From Amborella trichopoda (taxonomy: Eukaryota; Streptophyta; Magnoliopsida; Amborellales; Amborellaceae): DNA of 64,000 nucleotides. The stretch is from positions 1,130,198-1,194,197 of the forward strand of contig NW_006497511.1 of NCBI RefSeq assembly GCF_000471905.2, in the 5' to 3' direction. Within the stretch, counting starts at the first letter, position 1. Each line of letters starts with the position of its first letter. The notes under the pieces are model-generated. The model had not been told where the DNA came from and ran no database searches. It saw only the letters and a list, made by a program, of their open reading frames with translations. The position numbers and the translations under genes were made by a program. This document shows positions 47,067 to 58,279 of this stretch, one piece after another.

Positions 47067-48410
47067 GCTTGCCCCATCGAATTTTTTGCTTCAAGACAAG
47101 CGAGAAGGACAACATTCAAAAATTTTCCTTCGGCATTATTACTCTTTTCTTCCTAGCCATAGGACCACGTGAACGTCGAGGAGATTCACGCCATGGTGCA
47201 ACTAGGATGCTCAGACACATGGATGCATTGTTCACGGGTCTGTCCGTGGAGACTTTAGGGGTAGAAGAGACTTTTGTGAGGGATCTTATCAAAGTCCTCA
47301 CCCTAGTGTGGATTGTTTATGATTCTGAAGCTGAGGATTTTTTACAGACCCCGTCAGTCAAAATCAGGCCTGTTTGGCAATTGAGTGTCATGATGAAGGG
47401 CATTGTTGCCATTTGGTATGGGTTTCTTTTTCTTGGATACATGACAAAAGAGCCTTTGATCGGCGTTCGTCTGCGTCGTGCATCAGTTATCCTTGGCAGG
47501 TAGGGTACCTCAGTTTATCGAGATAACCAGCTTTGGGTATAACCACCGGTACCCACTGCTTTGCAGCTATAACAATCATCTGATTGCCGCTCCAAAGTCA
47601 TGGCTGGCTTAGCCTTCTTAAGGCATCTTTGGTTCGTCGGAACAACTTTCTTGTTTGTTTGTTCTGCTGGAGAGCTTTTGGTTAACGCTCGTCTACGTCG
47701 TGCACCAGTTGTCCTTGACGGGTAGGGTACCTCAGTTTATTGAGATAACTAGCTTTGGGTATAACCACCCCTACGTACTGCTTTGTAGCTATGACAATCA
47801 TCTGATTGCCACTCTAAAGTCAGGGTTGACTTAGCCTTCTCGAGGTGTCTCAGACATCTTTGAGTGTATTTATAACCTCTTGGGAATGATGCTCTTCTTT
47901 GTGAGACTTGTCTTGCTTTCTTGACGAATCTACTGTCTTTCGAGTACTTTTTACAACTGGACTCCAACTGTCGGAATCTTTTCCTTGAAGCTTGTATTTT
48001 TGGAGCCCTGGTATTGTGACATTAGGGATTTTTCTTTTTGAGTGGGGGCTGATGCCACCTATTGAGGTGAATGCTGCATCAACCTATTTATTGATCCAAG
48101 ATTCCTTTACGGATTTTCACTTGAACTTCGAAAGCTGTGCCGCAGAGATGGTTTTCACCAACTTCCCTTTATTCGGGGCTCTTTTACCCTATGAACTTTA
48201 GGCCATGTTCACCCTTACTTTTCATTTTTGTTCACCCTTACTTTTCATTTTTACTCATGATGCCCGTTCGGGTGTTCACTGTGTCCCGTTTTTTTATTCA
48301 CGAAACTCTTTTACTCATGGTTTCATGATCATGCCCGCCCATCATTTTTACTCTTGGCGTTTCCTTGTTCAGGTATATATAATGCACATTATTTTTGTGA
48401 AGGCGTGTTA
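47067..48410 (-). other. 3' UTR of element D next to the 3' LTR
   Basis: The first part (47067-47860), absent from C, has a direct duplication: 47458-47625 against 47678-47845, sharing GGTAGGGTACCTCAGTTTAT and AGCTTTGGGTATAACCACC. The purine tract GGGGCAAGC lies against the LTR. The rest matches C 30870-31400. An open frame of about 150 codons (47054-47503, forward) begins inside the LTR and has no homologue in C; I do not call it. Confidence 0.7.
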
Positions 48411-48412
48411 AA

Positions 48413-49545
48413 GGTCATTCCTTTAAGACTTGTGAGAAGCCTTTTAAAGTCATGCGATCAGAACGTGCACTATAGTTTAAGGTCATACTGCTGGATCGTG
48501 ATAGAAATGGATGACAGTCTATGGAGGCCATGGAGTGAGTATGGTAGTGGTTTTAGCTCACTTTTGAGGAGATGGCATGAGGCTACCTATGAAATTTGGA
48601 TGACATATGAAAGGAATGTGAAAAGTGGTGACCCACTAACTTACGACGAGTATAGGTAGCGGGATGGTGCACCATTTTATGAGCATGGCTGAGAATCACT
48701 GGGGAATGATGTAGGATGATGAAAGGAATGGACTCACTGAGGAGGTAGTGATGGTGGTGCATGCACACGAACGGGTCAGTTAGGGAAGATGTGCTTGAAG
48801 ATGCATGTAAAAGTTGTGTGCACGTATGTGAGGGCTGGTTTTAAGATCATACCTCCAGGACCCATGCAAAGAAGTTTATCCTCATACAGCCAGGACATGT
48901 ACTGTGGTTTAGGGTCATACAACTAGACTATGGTTATGCAATTTAGAGTCATGCAACTAGGACCATGCAGTTTAAGGTCGTACAACTAGACCTCCACTAC
49001 AGTTTAAGGAAATATAGTTTGGACCATGATTATGCAGTTTAGAGTCATGCAACTACGACCTTGTAGTTTAAGGTCTTGCAACTAGACCTCCACTACAGTT
49101 TAAGGTCATATAGTTTGGACCGTGGTTATGCAGTTTAGAGTCATAGAACTTAGGACCATGCAGTTTAAGGTCATGCAACTAGACCTTCGCTACAGTTTAA
49201 GGTCATATAGTTCAGACCATGCAGTTTTGGGTCGGGCATCTAGACCATCGCTACAGTTTATGGTCACATAGTTTGGACCATGCAGTTTAGGGTCGTGCAT
49301 CGAGACCACCGCTACAGTTTAAGGTCATACAGTTTGGACCATGCAGTTTAGGTTCTGCATCTAGACTATCATTACAGTTAAGGTCATATAGTTTGGACCA
49401 TTCCGTTTAGGGTCGTGCATCTAGACCACCGCTACAGTTTAAGGTCCTATAGTTTGGATCATACAGTTTAGGGTCGTGTATCTAGACCACTGCTATAACT
49501 TAAGGTCATATAGTTTGGACCATGGCTTGGGTCGCCATGTAGGTG
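48413..49545 (-). repeat. 35-bp satellite, element D
   Basis: Reverse-complement monomers, mostly a dimer of about 63-70 bp: CAGTTTAGGGTCGTGCATCT and AGTTTAAGGTCATATAGTTT. The dense part is 48840-49530; between 48500 and 48830 is the conserved non-satellite block (GTCTATGGAGGCCATGGAGT ... CATGCACACGAACGGGTCAG). Confidence 0.85.
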
Positions 49546-49910
49546 AAACTTTATGGGGAATAGGTCTGTGGGTAGCAGTCTTACTCAATGGGGATAAGAT
49601 AAGTAAGACTATTGAGGGGTCCAGATAGGAAAGTTGACCTTATTGGGGAGGAGGTGACAAATGTGGGCCTTTTGTATCCTTGAGGGCATAATAACTAAGT
49701 GTAAAGAAGACCACTAGGGAATATAGCAGTAAAAATTACCCTAACTCCACTGGGGATAATAATATGTGTATGGCTCTCTTACTAGGATTGAGAAGTCATG
49801 ACCTGACTTTAACTGAGTTGGGATCCACGTTGCCGGGGATAATAGGTTAGAGTAAGGGTGCAACTTCCATGAGGATAATAATGATAGGACATACATGGCT
49901 TCAGCCTGGA
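49546..49910 (-). repeat. CTGGGGAT-type repeats, element D
   Basis: Units such as CTCAATGGGGATAAGAT, CCACTGGGGATAATAATATG and TGCCGGGGATAATAGGTTAG. Matches the element C repeats at 32215-32600. Confidence 0.6.
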
Positions 49911-49934
49911 GTAGGTGACAATAGGCTGTTTAAA

Positions 49935-50203
49935 ATACAGTCGGCGCCAGGTGCAGCAACCATTATTTCTTGAGCACTCAGCCGATGCTAAGTCTTCGAA
50001 AACACAACTGGTGCTGAAGACGGCAAACACCGCTTCTTAACCAGTCAGCTAGCACTAGATTGTTTAAAACGCAGCCGACACTGAGGATGGCCCATGCCAC
50101 TGCTTGAACACAACGGCATCGAGTTGCTAGACACACAACCGGCGTTGTGCTATTCTTAAACACAGTCGGCGTTGTGGTTGGTGAAACACAGTCCACGCTA
50201 GGT
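49935..50203 (+). repeat. GTCGGCGCTAGG motif cluster before the antisense TATA (D)
   Basis: About eight spaced copies of ACACAGTCGGCGTTGTG / ACAACTGGTGCTGAAG / GCAGCCGACACTGAGG. It precedes the promoter at 50417. Confidence 0.65.
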
Positions 50204-50416
50204 AACTTCGACCGTGTAGTTGGTGTTAGGTATGGATCGATATTTGAGCGATGACCCGAGCCCGACCTTGTCCAGCCCGCTTGTTGGAATTTTATAGGTG
50301 GCGATGGGAGTTGCCTCGAGCCTCCAGTCAAAGCCCAAACCGGCCCATCGTCGTTTGGCTTTCCAGGACACGACTGAAATTCCCAATTTGTGAGGGTGTT
50401 TGAGGGTAGTGTCGGC

Positions 50417-50424
50417 TATATAAG
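50417..50424 (+). promoter_or_regulatory. Antisense TATA box, element D
   Basis: TATATAAG within GGCTATATAAGGGGGTAAAA. Preceding text (CCTCGAGCCTC...AAAGCCC; CGGCCCATCGTCGTTTG; GGGTAGTGTCGGC) is shared with B at 15945-16055, and loosely with C. Preservation of this block in B, C and D supports a promoter that reads toward pol. Confidence 0.6.
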
Positions 50425-51023
50425 GGGGTAAAACCTCATTTTCCTTCACTTTTTCACCGAAGGTACAAACTTAAAATTTTTAACGGTGAGCAGAGAGTGC
50501 CTAGTAGAAGGTTTGACAAGAAGTGGGATTCCGACAAGGGTTCAAGTTTATGGCAGGAGATCAAGTGTTCTGACAAGCCACGGAGAAGTTTTTTCCCATG
50601 ATTGGTGGAGTTGCAAGAGTTTTTTGGTTTTGCACAGGGGGTTTTTCGGGAAGGAGGAGAACTCTGGCCATGGTCTTCAAGGGTAGAAGTGGCGGGAAGT
50701 ATAGCAGTGGGCATTTTCCTAAGTTTTGGGAAGTTTTCCGGTGATTTAAGTGGTTTCCCAATGTTGTTGGCAATGTTATAAAGGGTTCCCGGCACCGGCA
50801 GAGAGTTTCCGGTGAGAAACGGAAGGGCGCAGGGAGGTGGACCATTGCTGAGGTGTGGACCGTCGCAGGGAAGGTGAACGATTGTAGGGATTTTCCGTCA
50901 GGCATCGCAGAAGGACGTGGAAATAGTTGTCATTTGCTCTTGTGATGTGGCGGCGGTTGTCAGGCGGCGTAGTAGGGTTCGAGGTGTCACACGTAGAATC
51001 CGTAGCATGTGTGAGAGAACTGA

Positions 51024-51247
51024 ACACAGTTGGCGCTAGACGGCAGACACAATCGACGCTAGGCATTGGGAAACGCAACCAGTGCTAAGGTGTGAATGAA
51101 CAACCGACGCTAATGGTTAGCGGACACAACTAACGCTAAGGGGTTAGCAGACACAGCTAGCACTAAGGGTCAGCGAATGCAGCCGGTGCTAAGGCTTAAT
51201 GAACACGGCCGGCGTTAAGGGTTAGCGAACACAGCCAGAGCTAATCC
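51024..51247 (+). repeat. 26-bp tandem array, ACACAGCCGGCGCTAAGG type
   Basis: Nine consecutive units near ACACAGCCGGCGCTAAGG plus GTTAGCGA. It lies between the antisense TATA box and the antisense start codon. The same core motif is the hairpin arm of the LTR arrays. Confidence 0.8.
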
Positions 51248-51296
51248 AGTGCCTTAAAATTTTTTTATTTGGGAGTAAACCTCTAAGCCATTTATA

Positions 51297-52316
51297 ATGG
51301 CTGGTTCTTCTTACCGAGTTCTTGACGTAGGGTAGCTCCCAAGGGATGGAGAGGTCAGTACCGATGATTTTATAGATGAGGATCTATCAAGGGGTGAGCC
51401 CATTTGGCTAATAAGGCCAGCATGTGAACCAGAGTGGCCTCTCAGTGTCACTTTTATTATTGACCTTGTTTGAAGTCCACGAGGGTAACGACCGCAATGT
51501 CAGTACTAAGGAAGGGGTGGATATCCTTCATTGTATGCACAAAAACATAGCTTCCAGGGAGAACTTGCCTACCCTAAAAGGCAAAGGGGCTACAAATGTG
51601 GTCAGCAAAAAGCCTCCGAATCAGGGGGAGCACCAATACTTGAAGGGATACTCTTCCTGGACCGCCAAGGTGTTGTTGTCGCATAGAAGCACTCTTGAAC
51701 GTGCTTCTCTATTAGCAGTTGTCCAGTCTTCCGACAGCTACTATGATCGGTGCTCCAATATTGTGAAGGTATTACTAGAGACATGGAGCCATGTTAGCAA
51801 TACCTGGCTTATTGAGCATGGGGAAGCAGGAATCTCTTTGAGAGATCGTCATTTTCTTGGGGCCTTCCAATAATCGGGGCTATGGAGGACGAGTTTGTGC
51901 CCTAGAACTTAGTCATCTTTGGTGGTGTTAGCTTGAGGGATGAAGAGCCGCCTACTAGTTTTCAAAAGATTTTCGAGGCTTACCAATTGATCCATGGCAA
52001 GGCTAGCAATGGTCGGGTCACCTTCACTAAATGGGTGAAATTCTTTTTTGGGGACTATGCTGAAAGTGGTCGGGGTACTTTGACAGGGAAAGGGAAGGCA
52101 ATTGTGAAGGGAATGCCTCCAGTGTATCAATCCAAAACCAATGACGACTGTGTCTTCTTGGCCACATATTTGGCCTTTTTTTTGTGCAAGTTCGTGCTCC
52201 ATGGATGAGCAGATGACATTCGTCCAGGTGCATCGTATGTGGCTTGCGACATGGCAAGAGGGCGTGAGTATTCCCTTGCTCAGCCGGTTTTGTGTAATAT
52301 TTATCGTGGCTTGGGG
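51297..52316 (+). pseudogene. Antisense plant-mobile-domain (PMD) frame in element D
   Basis: Runs opposite to gag. From the ATG at 51297 (M-A-G-S-S-Y-R-V-L), with one TAG at 51333, a frame change near 51470, another near 51862 and a further stop in between, one protein of about 330 residues can be followed. Telling pieces: W-S-H-V-S-N-T-W-L, EAGISLRDRHFLG, GLPIIGAMEDEFVP, FTKWVKFFFGDYAE, CVFLATYLAFFLCKFVLHG, DDIRPGASYVACDMARGREY and VLCNIYRGLGAI. This order (SNT, ISLWDL-like, LGGLPI, TFxxWxxFFF, AFLAxxLxxFVF, IRP, IYRGL) is that of the PMD family, known from plant MAIN/MAIL1 proteins and from transposons. The 3' end is cut where gag sequence starts. Family call by motif memory only. Confidence 0.68.
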
Positions 52317-52318
52317 GC

Positions 52319-55300
52319 CATTTACTGTGACATTGTAAAACTCCTGACATTTCCACATTTTCTTTGTGAATATATCATGGAAATTAGTGCATTCCCACAG
52401 GTAGTGACCCCATAGCTGGTGATACAAGCACCAACGGCCCTCGGTCCCCTTTGCAAGGCGTCGGGGTTGCCTTGCCTGCTTCAGTGTGATTATGCCTTCC
52501 TGAAGAATTAGAACAAAGATGGCGTGAAGGATGTCAAGGGCTTCGTCTTCTTCTTGGACGGTTACTGTTTGGGAGGCTTTAGCTGTCCCGAAGGCCTTCT
52601 TTAAGTCTTTAAGCTTTATCTAACCCTTCTGAATCAGGGCCTCGATAATATCTTTCAACATGTAACAGTCATCTATGGGATGATTGATCCTTCTATGGTA
52701 AGCACAATAATTCACTTGAGTGTCAAGGCCAGCTTGCTCAAGGAACTTGACGTCTGGAAGTTGAATCATATTATGTTCTAATAATGAACGGAACAATGCA
52801 TGGACCCATTCCTTCTCAAAGGGGTAGACCTTGCTCCTATGCTTGGTGAAATAATCACCCTAATCAAGGTTGGCTAGTGGGGGTACGCGGTTCTACGACT
52901 GTTGTTGCCTTCTTACTTGCGGAGCTGTCTTGGCCATGCCCACCCCTAGTTTGGGAGGGAGTCTTCTTTGGATCAGTGACCGTGATGGCTGCACTAATTA
53001 CTCCTTTTTGTTGGCTGCCCCGTGTGTTGTTCCGAGAGCTGCCCCAGTTGTTTGTTGAGCATGCAGACGGTTGTCGGGACCCGCCGTGGTGGCGTGATAG
53101 AATTTCAATGCGGACTGATTTAGAGATCAATTCTGACATGGAGGACGGATTAGGGGCCTCAACATGTAGAGCAATCTCAGATCGCATGTTCCGCATGCAA
53201 GTTTGGACTGCTTCCTTCTCGGGCGTAGGATTAGGATGTCGAGCAGCAAAATTTCTCTATCTTTATATGAACTGGTCCACAGGCTCATCAGAGTCTTGAG
53301 TCAGGGTGAGAAGTTCGATGGTTTGAACCTCTCTCTCGGCCTCATAGAAGCATTGATAGATCAGGTTTTCCATTTCCTCCCATGTATGTATCGAGTTCGG
53401 GGGAAGTCGAGCATACCATTGAAAAGTTGGGCTGCAAGGGTTTCAACAAATTGATGAAGAAGGAGTCTCCCATCAGCCACTGTTTCTCTACATGCTGCCT
53501 GAAAGTGGGCGAAATGCTAATTCTGGGACGTGGTCCTGTTGAATAGGGGAAACTTCCCTGCTTATAATCTGAGGGAAACGACACCTGGTCAATACATGAA
53601 GGGTACGGACTTTGATAAGGCATTGTGCCCTGTATCTCTGAAATTTTCCTATTCTTTAATCTATGGGTCACCATAGCATTGATGTCTGCTTGTGAGACGA
53701 GATGAGGGACAAAATTGTCCCGTGAGGCAGAGGGAAAGGGTTGCCTTGGAGGTGCACCATCAGAGTGATGGGAATTGACCTCAACATTAGCTGATTGGTG
53801 TGCTGCATCTATATGATCAATCTTTTCCATCATCGTACTCACCATATCCTCAAACTTGTTCATGCGATATTCGGACAATTCAGGTTCATCTATAATCGTC
53901 ACGCTGATTCTTCGAGGGGGTCAACCCTAGCTACGGTTGAGGGCTTGCGAGCTTGACAGGTCGCACGTGGTAGATAAGTTAACAGGGAATCAATGTGCCC
54001 TGACTGAACTCGACTTTTGTATGTCGATTGTGTGAGGACCGATTTTCGGGACCGTGGCTGACGAGGGGCTCGGTCACTTTCTACAACATTAACCATAGTG
54101 CAGAGCTCATGGAGCTTTTCTTCAGGCTTCATCATCAGAACAGGGTAGAAGGGGTTCAAGCGAACAGGGTCATCAAAGTTAGTTGGCCCGATAGCCTCGG
54201 TGACTTGCTTGGTGAGAGTTCACAGACCCCTTTCACGATTATCTATGAGGTTTTGATGGACCTCAAGCCAAAATTGTAATTGGGATTGCGGCTGGTCGAC
54301 TCTTCTGGTACAAGAGAGAGCTGTCTCCATCAGGTGTGGTAAAGGATGAAGACATGGGACTAGAGTCATCCTAGGCCAGGGAGGATGAATGAGTCGATCA
54401 TCCATCAGGTCTTTGCCCCGAGCTCTCTTGTGGGCTCCAGAGACCTGAGCAAAATGAAAAGGCTGGTTCAGATGGTACTCTAGGGGAAGGTCTTCAAGTA
54501 CCAAGGTTAATGGTGCTAGCTCGAAGAAGGAGGAGCAGGAAAAAGCATGATTGACTCAGGAGGATGCTTGAGTCGAGGGCAAGGGGCTGTTTGAAATGGT
54601 GACGCGTATGCGCCCCTTGAAGAAGGATCACGAGTGACCTGGGAGTCAGCCCAGGGTAAGCTGAGAACTGTGAGCAAATGTCTGTAAGGGAACAGGTGGA
54701 GGCCTGCTCCTTACAGGGTGCACTTGTGTGTGCTGAGTAAGAGGACGAGGAGGTCATCTCCTGTGTACTTGAGTTGGCGCAATGACGGTGCTACCCTAAG
54801 CTGGGAGATGCTTGTGAGCAGCGTGTGCCGGACATGGCCTTGAGAGGTCTGATCCTTGATGCTGACTCGAGGTAGCACAAGGGTTGCCCTGAAGTGTGGC
54901 TCGAGTGGGTGACCCACGAGCCTTGTGGTGTGTGTGAGGGGTGGAGGTCGCAGGGTCTCTGCCTCTATATGTTGAGCCTCTAAGGATAGAGACTTGTTGC
55001 GGTCCAGGAATGTGGGGGGTAGCCTTGCGGCGACCCACAAGCGTAATGGAAACTTGCTTGCCATTTGCAAAAAGGGACTGGGCAGCCTTCCAGCTTACCT
55101 TGGCAACACGACTGACAAAATACTTGCAAGTGGCAAGGTGCATGCTGTGAGCAATGGCATGTTCCTTGGTGGAGGTTCTACCAGAGTAAGGAGATAGGGA
55201 GTTCAGGATTTTTATGTCCCTCCTCACGACAATCCAAGTTAAGACCTGGGAACCAGACCCAGGGTTTTTACTCAAAAGAAGGGTGGGTTGGGAACAATGT

Positions 55301-55390
55301 TAAAGGAACTTGTTCCCTGAGGACACTCGTGAATGTGGGGATGGGAAAATCCTCGAGCTGCATGAATGGGTTATAGAAATTAGCAGTCAT
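52319..55390 (-). pseudogene. gag: gag, element D
   Basis: Start at 55390 (M-T-A-N-F-Y-N-P-F-M), 72 nt after the primer-binding site. The N-terminal extension is kept over 55275-54796 (KAAQSLFANGKQVSITLVG); then 54159-53899 (KLHELCTMVNVVESDRAPRQ); then the longest piece, 53902-53342, with YRMNKFEDMVSTMMEKIDHI, SQADINAMVTHRLKNRKI and SPYPSCIDQVSFPSDYKQGS, a gag-core start, followed by ISISPTF. Next is 53196-52864 (SMSELISKSVRIEILSRHHG), and near 52740-52620 the degenerate knuckle INHPIDDCYMLKDIIEALIQ. Many stops. Sequence stops homologous to B at about 24660. Confidence 0.8.
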
Positions 55391-55461
55391 TAATGATGTG
55401 TGAATACAAAAAAAAAGGAAAAACATAGCAAAACAAGTACGATCCGACTAAGGGGTAGTAA

Positions 55462-55480
55462 GTACCCAATGGAATCGTCA
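55462..55480 (-). promoter_or_regulatory. Decayed primer-binding site, element D
   Basis: Reverse-strand TGACGATTCCATTGGGTAC against TGGTGACTCCACTGGGGAC in B; changes are mainly transitions. Three bases separate it from the LTR end. Confidence 0.7.
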
Positions 55481-55483
55481 AGC

Positions 55484-58224
55484 TAGTTTGGTGCCACGAT
55501 CTCGCCCTCCAAATCTGGATGATCGGGCGGCACACCTCTCGTGATTCGGGGAAACCCGGGACTTTTGAGATCGCTCTCTCGGGAACCTCGTTCAAAAACT
55601 AGGGCAGGTATTACCAACCGATGAGAGAGGAATTTAAGGTGGGTTTGAGACTTACTCAGGCAGGCTCGCGTGGGCGCCCTCTAGATCATGAAGAAAGCCC
55701 CCAGTAATAAAATTGGTTCAGAATCACCTCCCTTGGCTTGTATTCTCTTGTTTTATGCAATCACAAACATATGGCAAATATTATAAGGCAAGTGGGTCAA
55801 TAGTCCTCACCTTACCTCTTTAGTGAACGTACACAAGCATGCACATTCAAAAGGAGAAGAATGAGAGAAGAAAGATGGGGTAGAGAAGAATTTGACAAGG
55901 AGGGAAGATCACCACAATGACTAAGCTGATGAGTAATTGGCCTGACGTCAAACGAGCTTGGTAACTCAGACCGACTCAACAAGATTACTACTAGACGTCA
56001 ATGTCGATACCGACTAGCTAGACAAAATGGTTAATCTGTCGTGGTAATAAAGTGGGCACAATAATTCTGACACCACGACATTACGGTTAGATGACATGAA
56101 TATCATGATAGGCTAATCTCCACCCCTCTTTAATCAAACAAAAGAATAATAGAAATAACAGATATCATAAAGAAAAAACATAAGAAGAGTAAGATAAGAG
56201 AAGAAGAGAAAAGAAAGAAGGAGTGGGGAGAGAAAAAAGGAAAAAAGAAGAAAATGAGGGAAGAGAGAAAAACACAAACGACGCTGAGCATCGCCAACTG
56301 TGCTAGAAAGAGAAGAGAGAGAAGACACAGTCGGTGTTAGGCTTCACCGACTGTGTTGGACAAAGAAGAGAGAGAAGATGCAGCCAGTGCTAGCCTTCAC
56401 TGACTGTGTTAGACAAGAAGAGAGAGAGTGGATGTAGTCGATGCTAGGCTTCACTGACTGTATTAGACGAAAAGTAGAAAGAAAGATAGAGATGTGAAGA
56501 AGAGAGAGAGATAAAGACGAGAAGAAGAGAGATAGGGATGAGAAGAGAGAGAAAGAGAGATAGGGGTGAGAAGAAAGAGAGAAAGAGAGATAGAGATGAG
56601 AATAAGAGAGAGGGATAGGGATAGGGATAGGGATGAGAAGATGAGAGAGAAGGAGAGATAGAGATGAGGAGAGAGAAAGAGAGAAGGAGAGATAGAGATG
56701 AGGGGAGAGAAAGAGAGGAGGAGAGAGAAAGAGGGGAGGAGAGAGAAGGTTGGGGAGAGAAAGTTACCTCATCTAAGTATACCAACCATTTTCTTCTCTC
56801 TCCTCTCTCCTCACTCTCTCTCTCCAAGATGCACCCACAAGTTCAAGAGGAAATTTAAATTTTATTGATCGTTGTGTTAAATGAACCGAAGGTCCTTTAC
56901 AATTTAGCTTTGCATGCTTATATAGAATTGGGCTAAAGAATGAGCGTATACTCAAAACAACCTAAAATTGAAGATAATTACAATTTAATTGAATTAAAAG
57001 AAGTTCTAAAAAAGGGTGCAAAAGGATTGTTTGCTCCTACCTAAACAATGTATGGAATTCAGTTCTTGCTCTCGCTCGAGAACTTACATGATCTTCCATG
57101 ACTGATCGGGTTGTTCTGATGTGCATTTGATCGAAAGATGATTATTTTCTTATGGGGCTCGGCATGACGATCGATTTGATACTAACTTCGAGGTGTGAAT
57201 CATGTTTTTAAGCCATGATCATGAAACTTGAATTTTAGATGAATCTTGAAAACTCTGGCTCAATTGTGTGCTCGATCCTTTATATTTCTTCATGATTTCT
57301 TTGTTGAATCACACTGAGTATGCCGTCACTATCACGTTGCAACAAACGCAGCTTGATTTCGTGTCCGGATGAAGATTTGGTCGTCTTGAGTTTTTTGTCG
57401 GAATCTTGAAATCTGGCAGTCGAAATTTACAACAGCTTTGACACCTCCGTGTGTGAAGTCCAACCGTTCATCGTACGTGAGATTTTGATCAGAGGTGACC
57501 ACATACACATAATGCAATTAGTTTCATGCCGATCGGGTATGTGAGCATCAGGATTTGACCGTCGAACTGGGTCATGCTGCTGCTGAATTTTCTACAACTT
57601 TCTTCACAGATCAGCAACTTCTCTCTAGTTTTCTCCCTTCTCAGGCAGCGTCTCAAGGCGGACCACATATCGAATAGCTCGTTTTGATGAGACGAACATG
57701 CTCACCAAATTTGAGCGCGATCTGCCGCAGATCGAGGGAGATATGTGCCTCGAAAGTGACTACCCGTGACTGTAAAAACAACCACTTTTAATGGTGTTTT
57801 GATGCAAGGTGGCCACATGGGAATAGTGTGTGGCCTACTGCTTTTCGGTATTCTACCCCTAAGTTTGTCTTGGAGTACCCGATTAACTCGAAACTTGACC
57901 TATTAGGGTTTTCGACCGTGTCAAATCAATGGCGGTGGTCCCACAGCTGTTTGACGCACTAAAGATATAGTTCTAATTATGGGGTCCATTTCAAGGCGCT
58001 AGAGGCCAAGTTTTTTGAAATTGTTTCTTGTGTTCACTACCTTAGACATGTCTAATCATGATGAAACTTAGTAGCTGGCCTTTTGGAGTGATGATGAAGA
58101 TCTTGACTAATTCTAGGGCAATTACGAGATTGTCAAAATTTCCACTTATTTTGTAGGCTTTATAGACCTGCTTCTTTCTTTATTATGCATCAGGGACAAA
58201 GGTGCTGAAAAGTGGGTTCAAACA
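55484..58224 (-). mobile_element. 5' LTR of element D
   Basis: 2741 bp, in element sense from TGTTTGAAC (58224) to GTGGCACCAAACTA (55484). TATATAAG at 56924-56917; GA-rich tract 56470-56760 with the same minisatellite as the 3' LTR; hairpin array 56270-56465. Pairs with 44354-47066. Confidence 0.9.
56270..56465 (-). repeat. Hairpin array, D 5' LTR
   Basis: Four units. Best: CACAGTCGGTG (56326-56336), loop TTAGGCTT, CACCGACTGTG (56345-56355), a perfect 11-bp stem. Others: GCAGCCAGTGCTAGCCTTCA then CTGACTGTG; GTAGTCGATGCTAGGCTTCA then CTGACTGTA; ACGACGCTGAGCATCGCCAA. Confidence 0.85.
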
Positions 58225-58229
58225 CTAAC
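58225..58229. other. Target-site duplication, right of element D
   Basis: CTAAC, identical to 44349-44353. Confidence 0.85.
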
Positions 58230-58279
58230 TAGAAACATTCCCCAACGAGTCGAACCCAAGCTCACGAAACCACGATGAG

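Larger units (their letters stand above)
44354..58224 (-). mobile_element. Element D: complete-ended, pol-less Tat-like retrotransposon
   Basis: 13.87 kb, reverse strand, two LTRs (55484-58224; 44354-47066) and a perfect 5-bp target duplication CTAAC. Internal order in element sense: primer-binding site, gag, an antisense plant-mobile-domain frame, antisense promoter, CTGGGGAT repeats, 35-bp satellite, 3' UTR, purine tract, 3' LTR. Protease, RT, RNase H and integrase are absent: gag is joined at about 52318 to the truncated antisense frame. It is thus a non-autonomous derivative, or a deletion after insertion. The LTRs differ at about 10 of 96 positions in a stretch I aligned by eye (46197-46290 region). 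Confidence 0.9.

Noticed and set aside
47054..47503. 149-codon forward frame
   Set aside because: Starts inside the D LTR and runs into the 3' UTR; no match in C and no family recognised.
49935..51260. Small antisense frames (60-115 codons) around the antisense promoter
   Set aside because: Not conserved in B or C; the region is better explained as promoter, leader and tandem repeats.
51909..52427. 172-codon reverse frame across the PMD/gag joint
   Set aside because: Shadow of the forward PMD frame fused to the gag end; only its first part (gag) is real homology.
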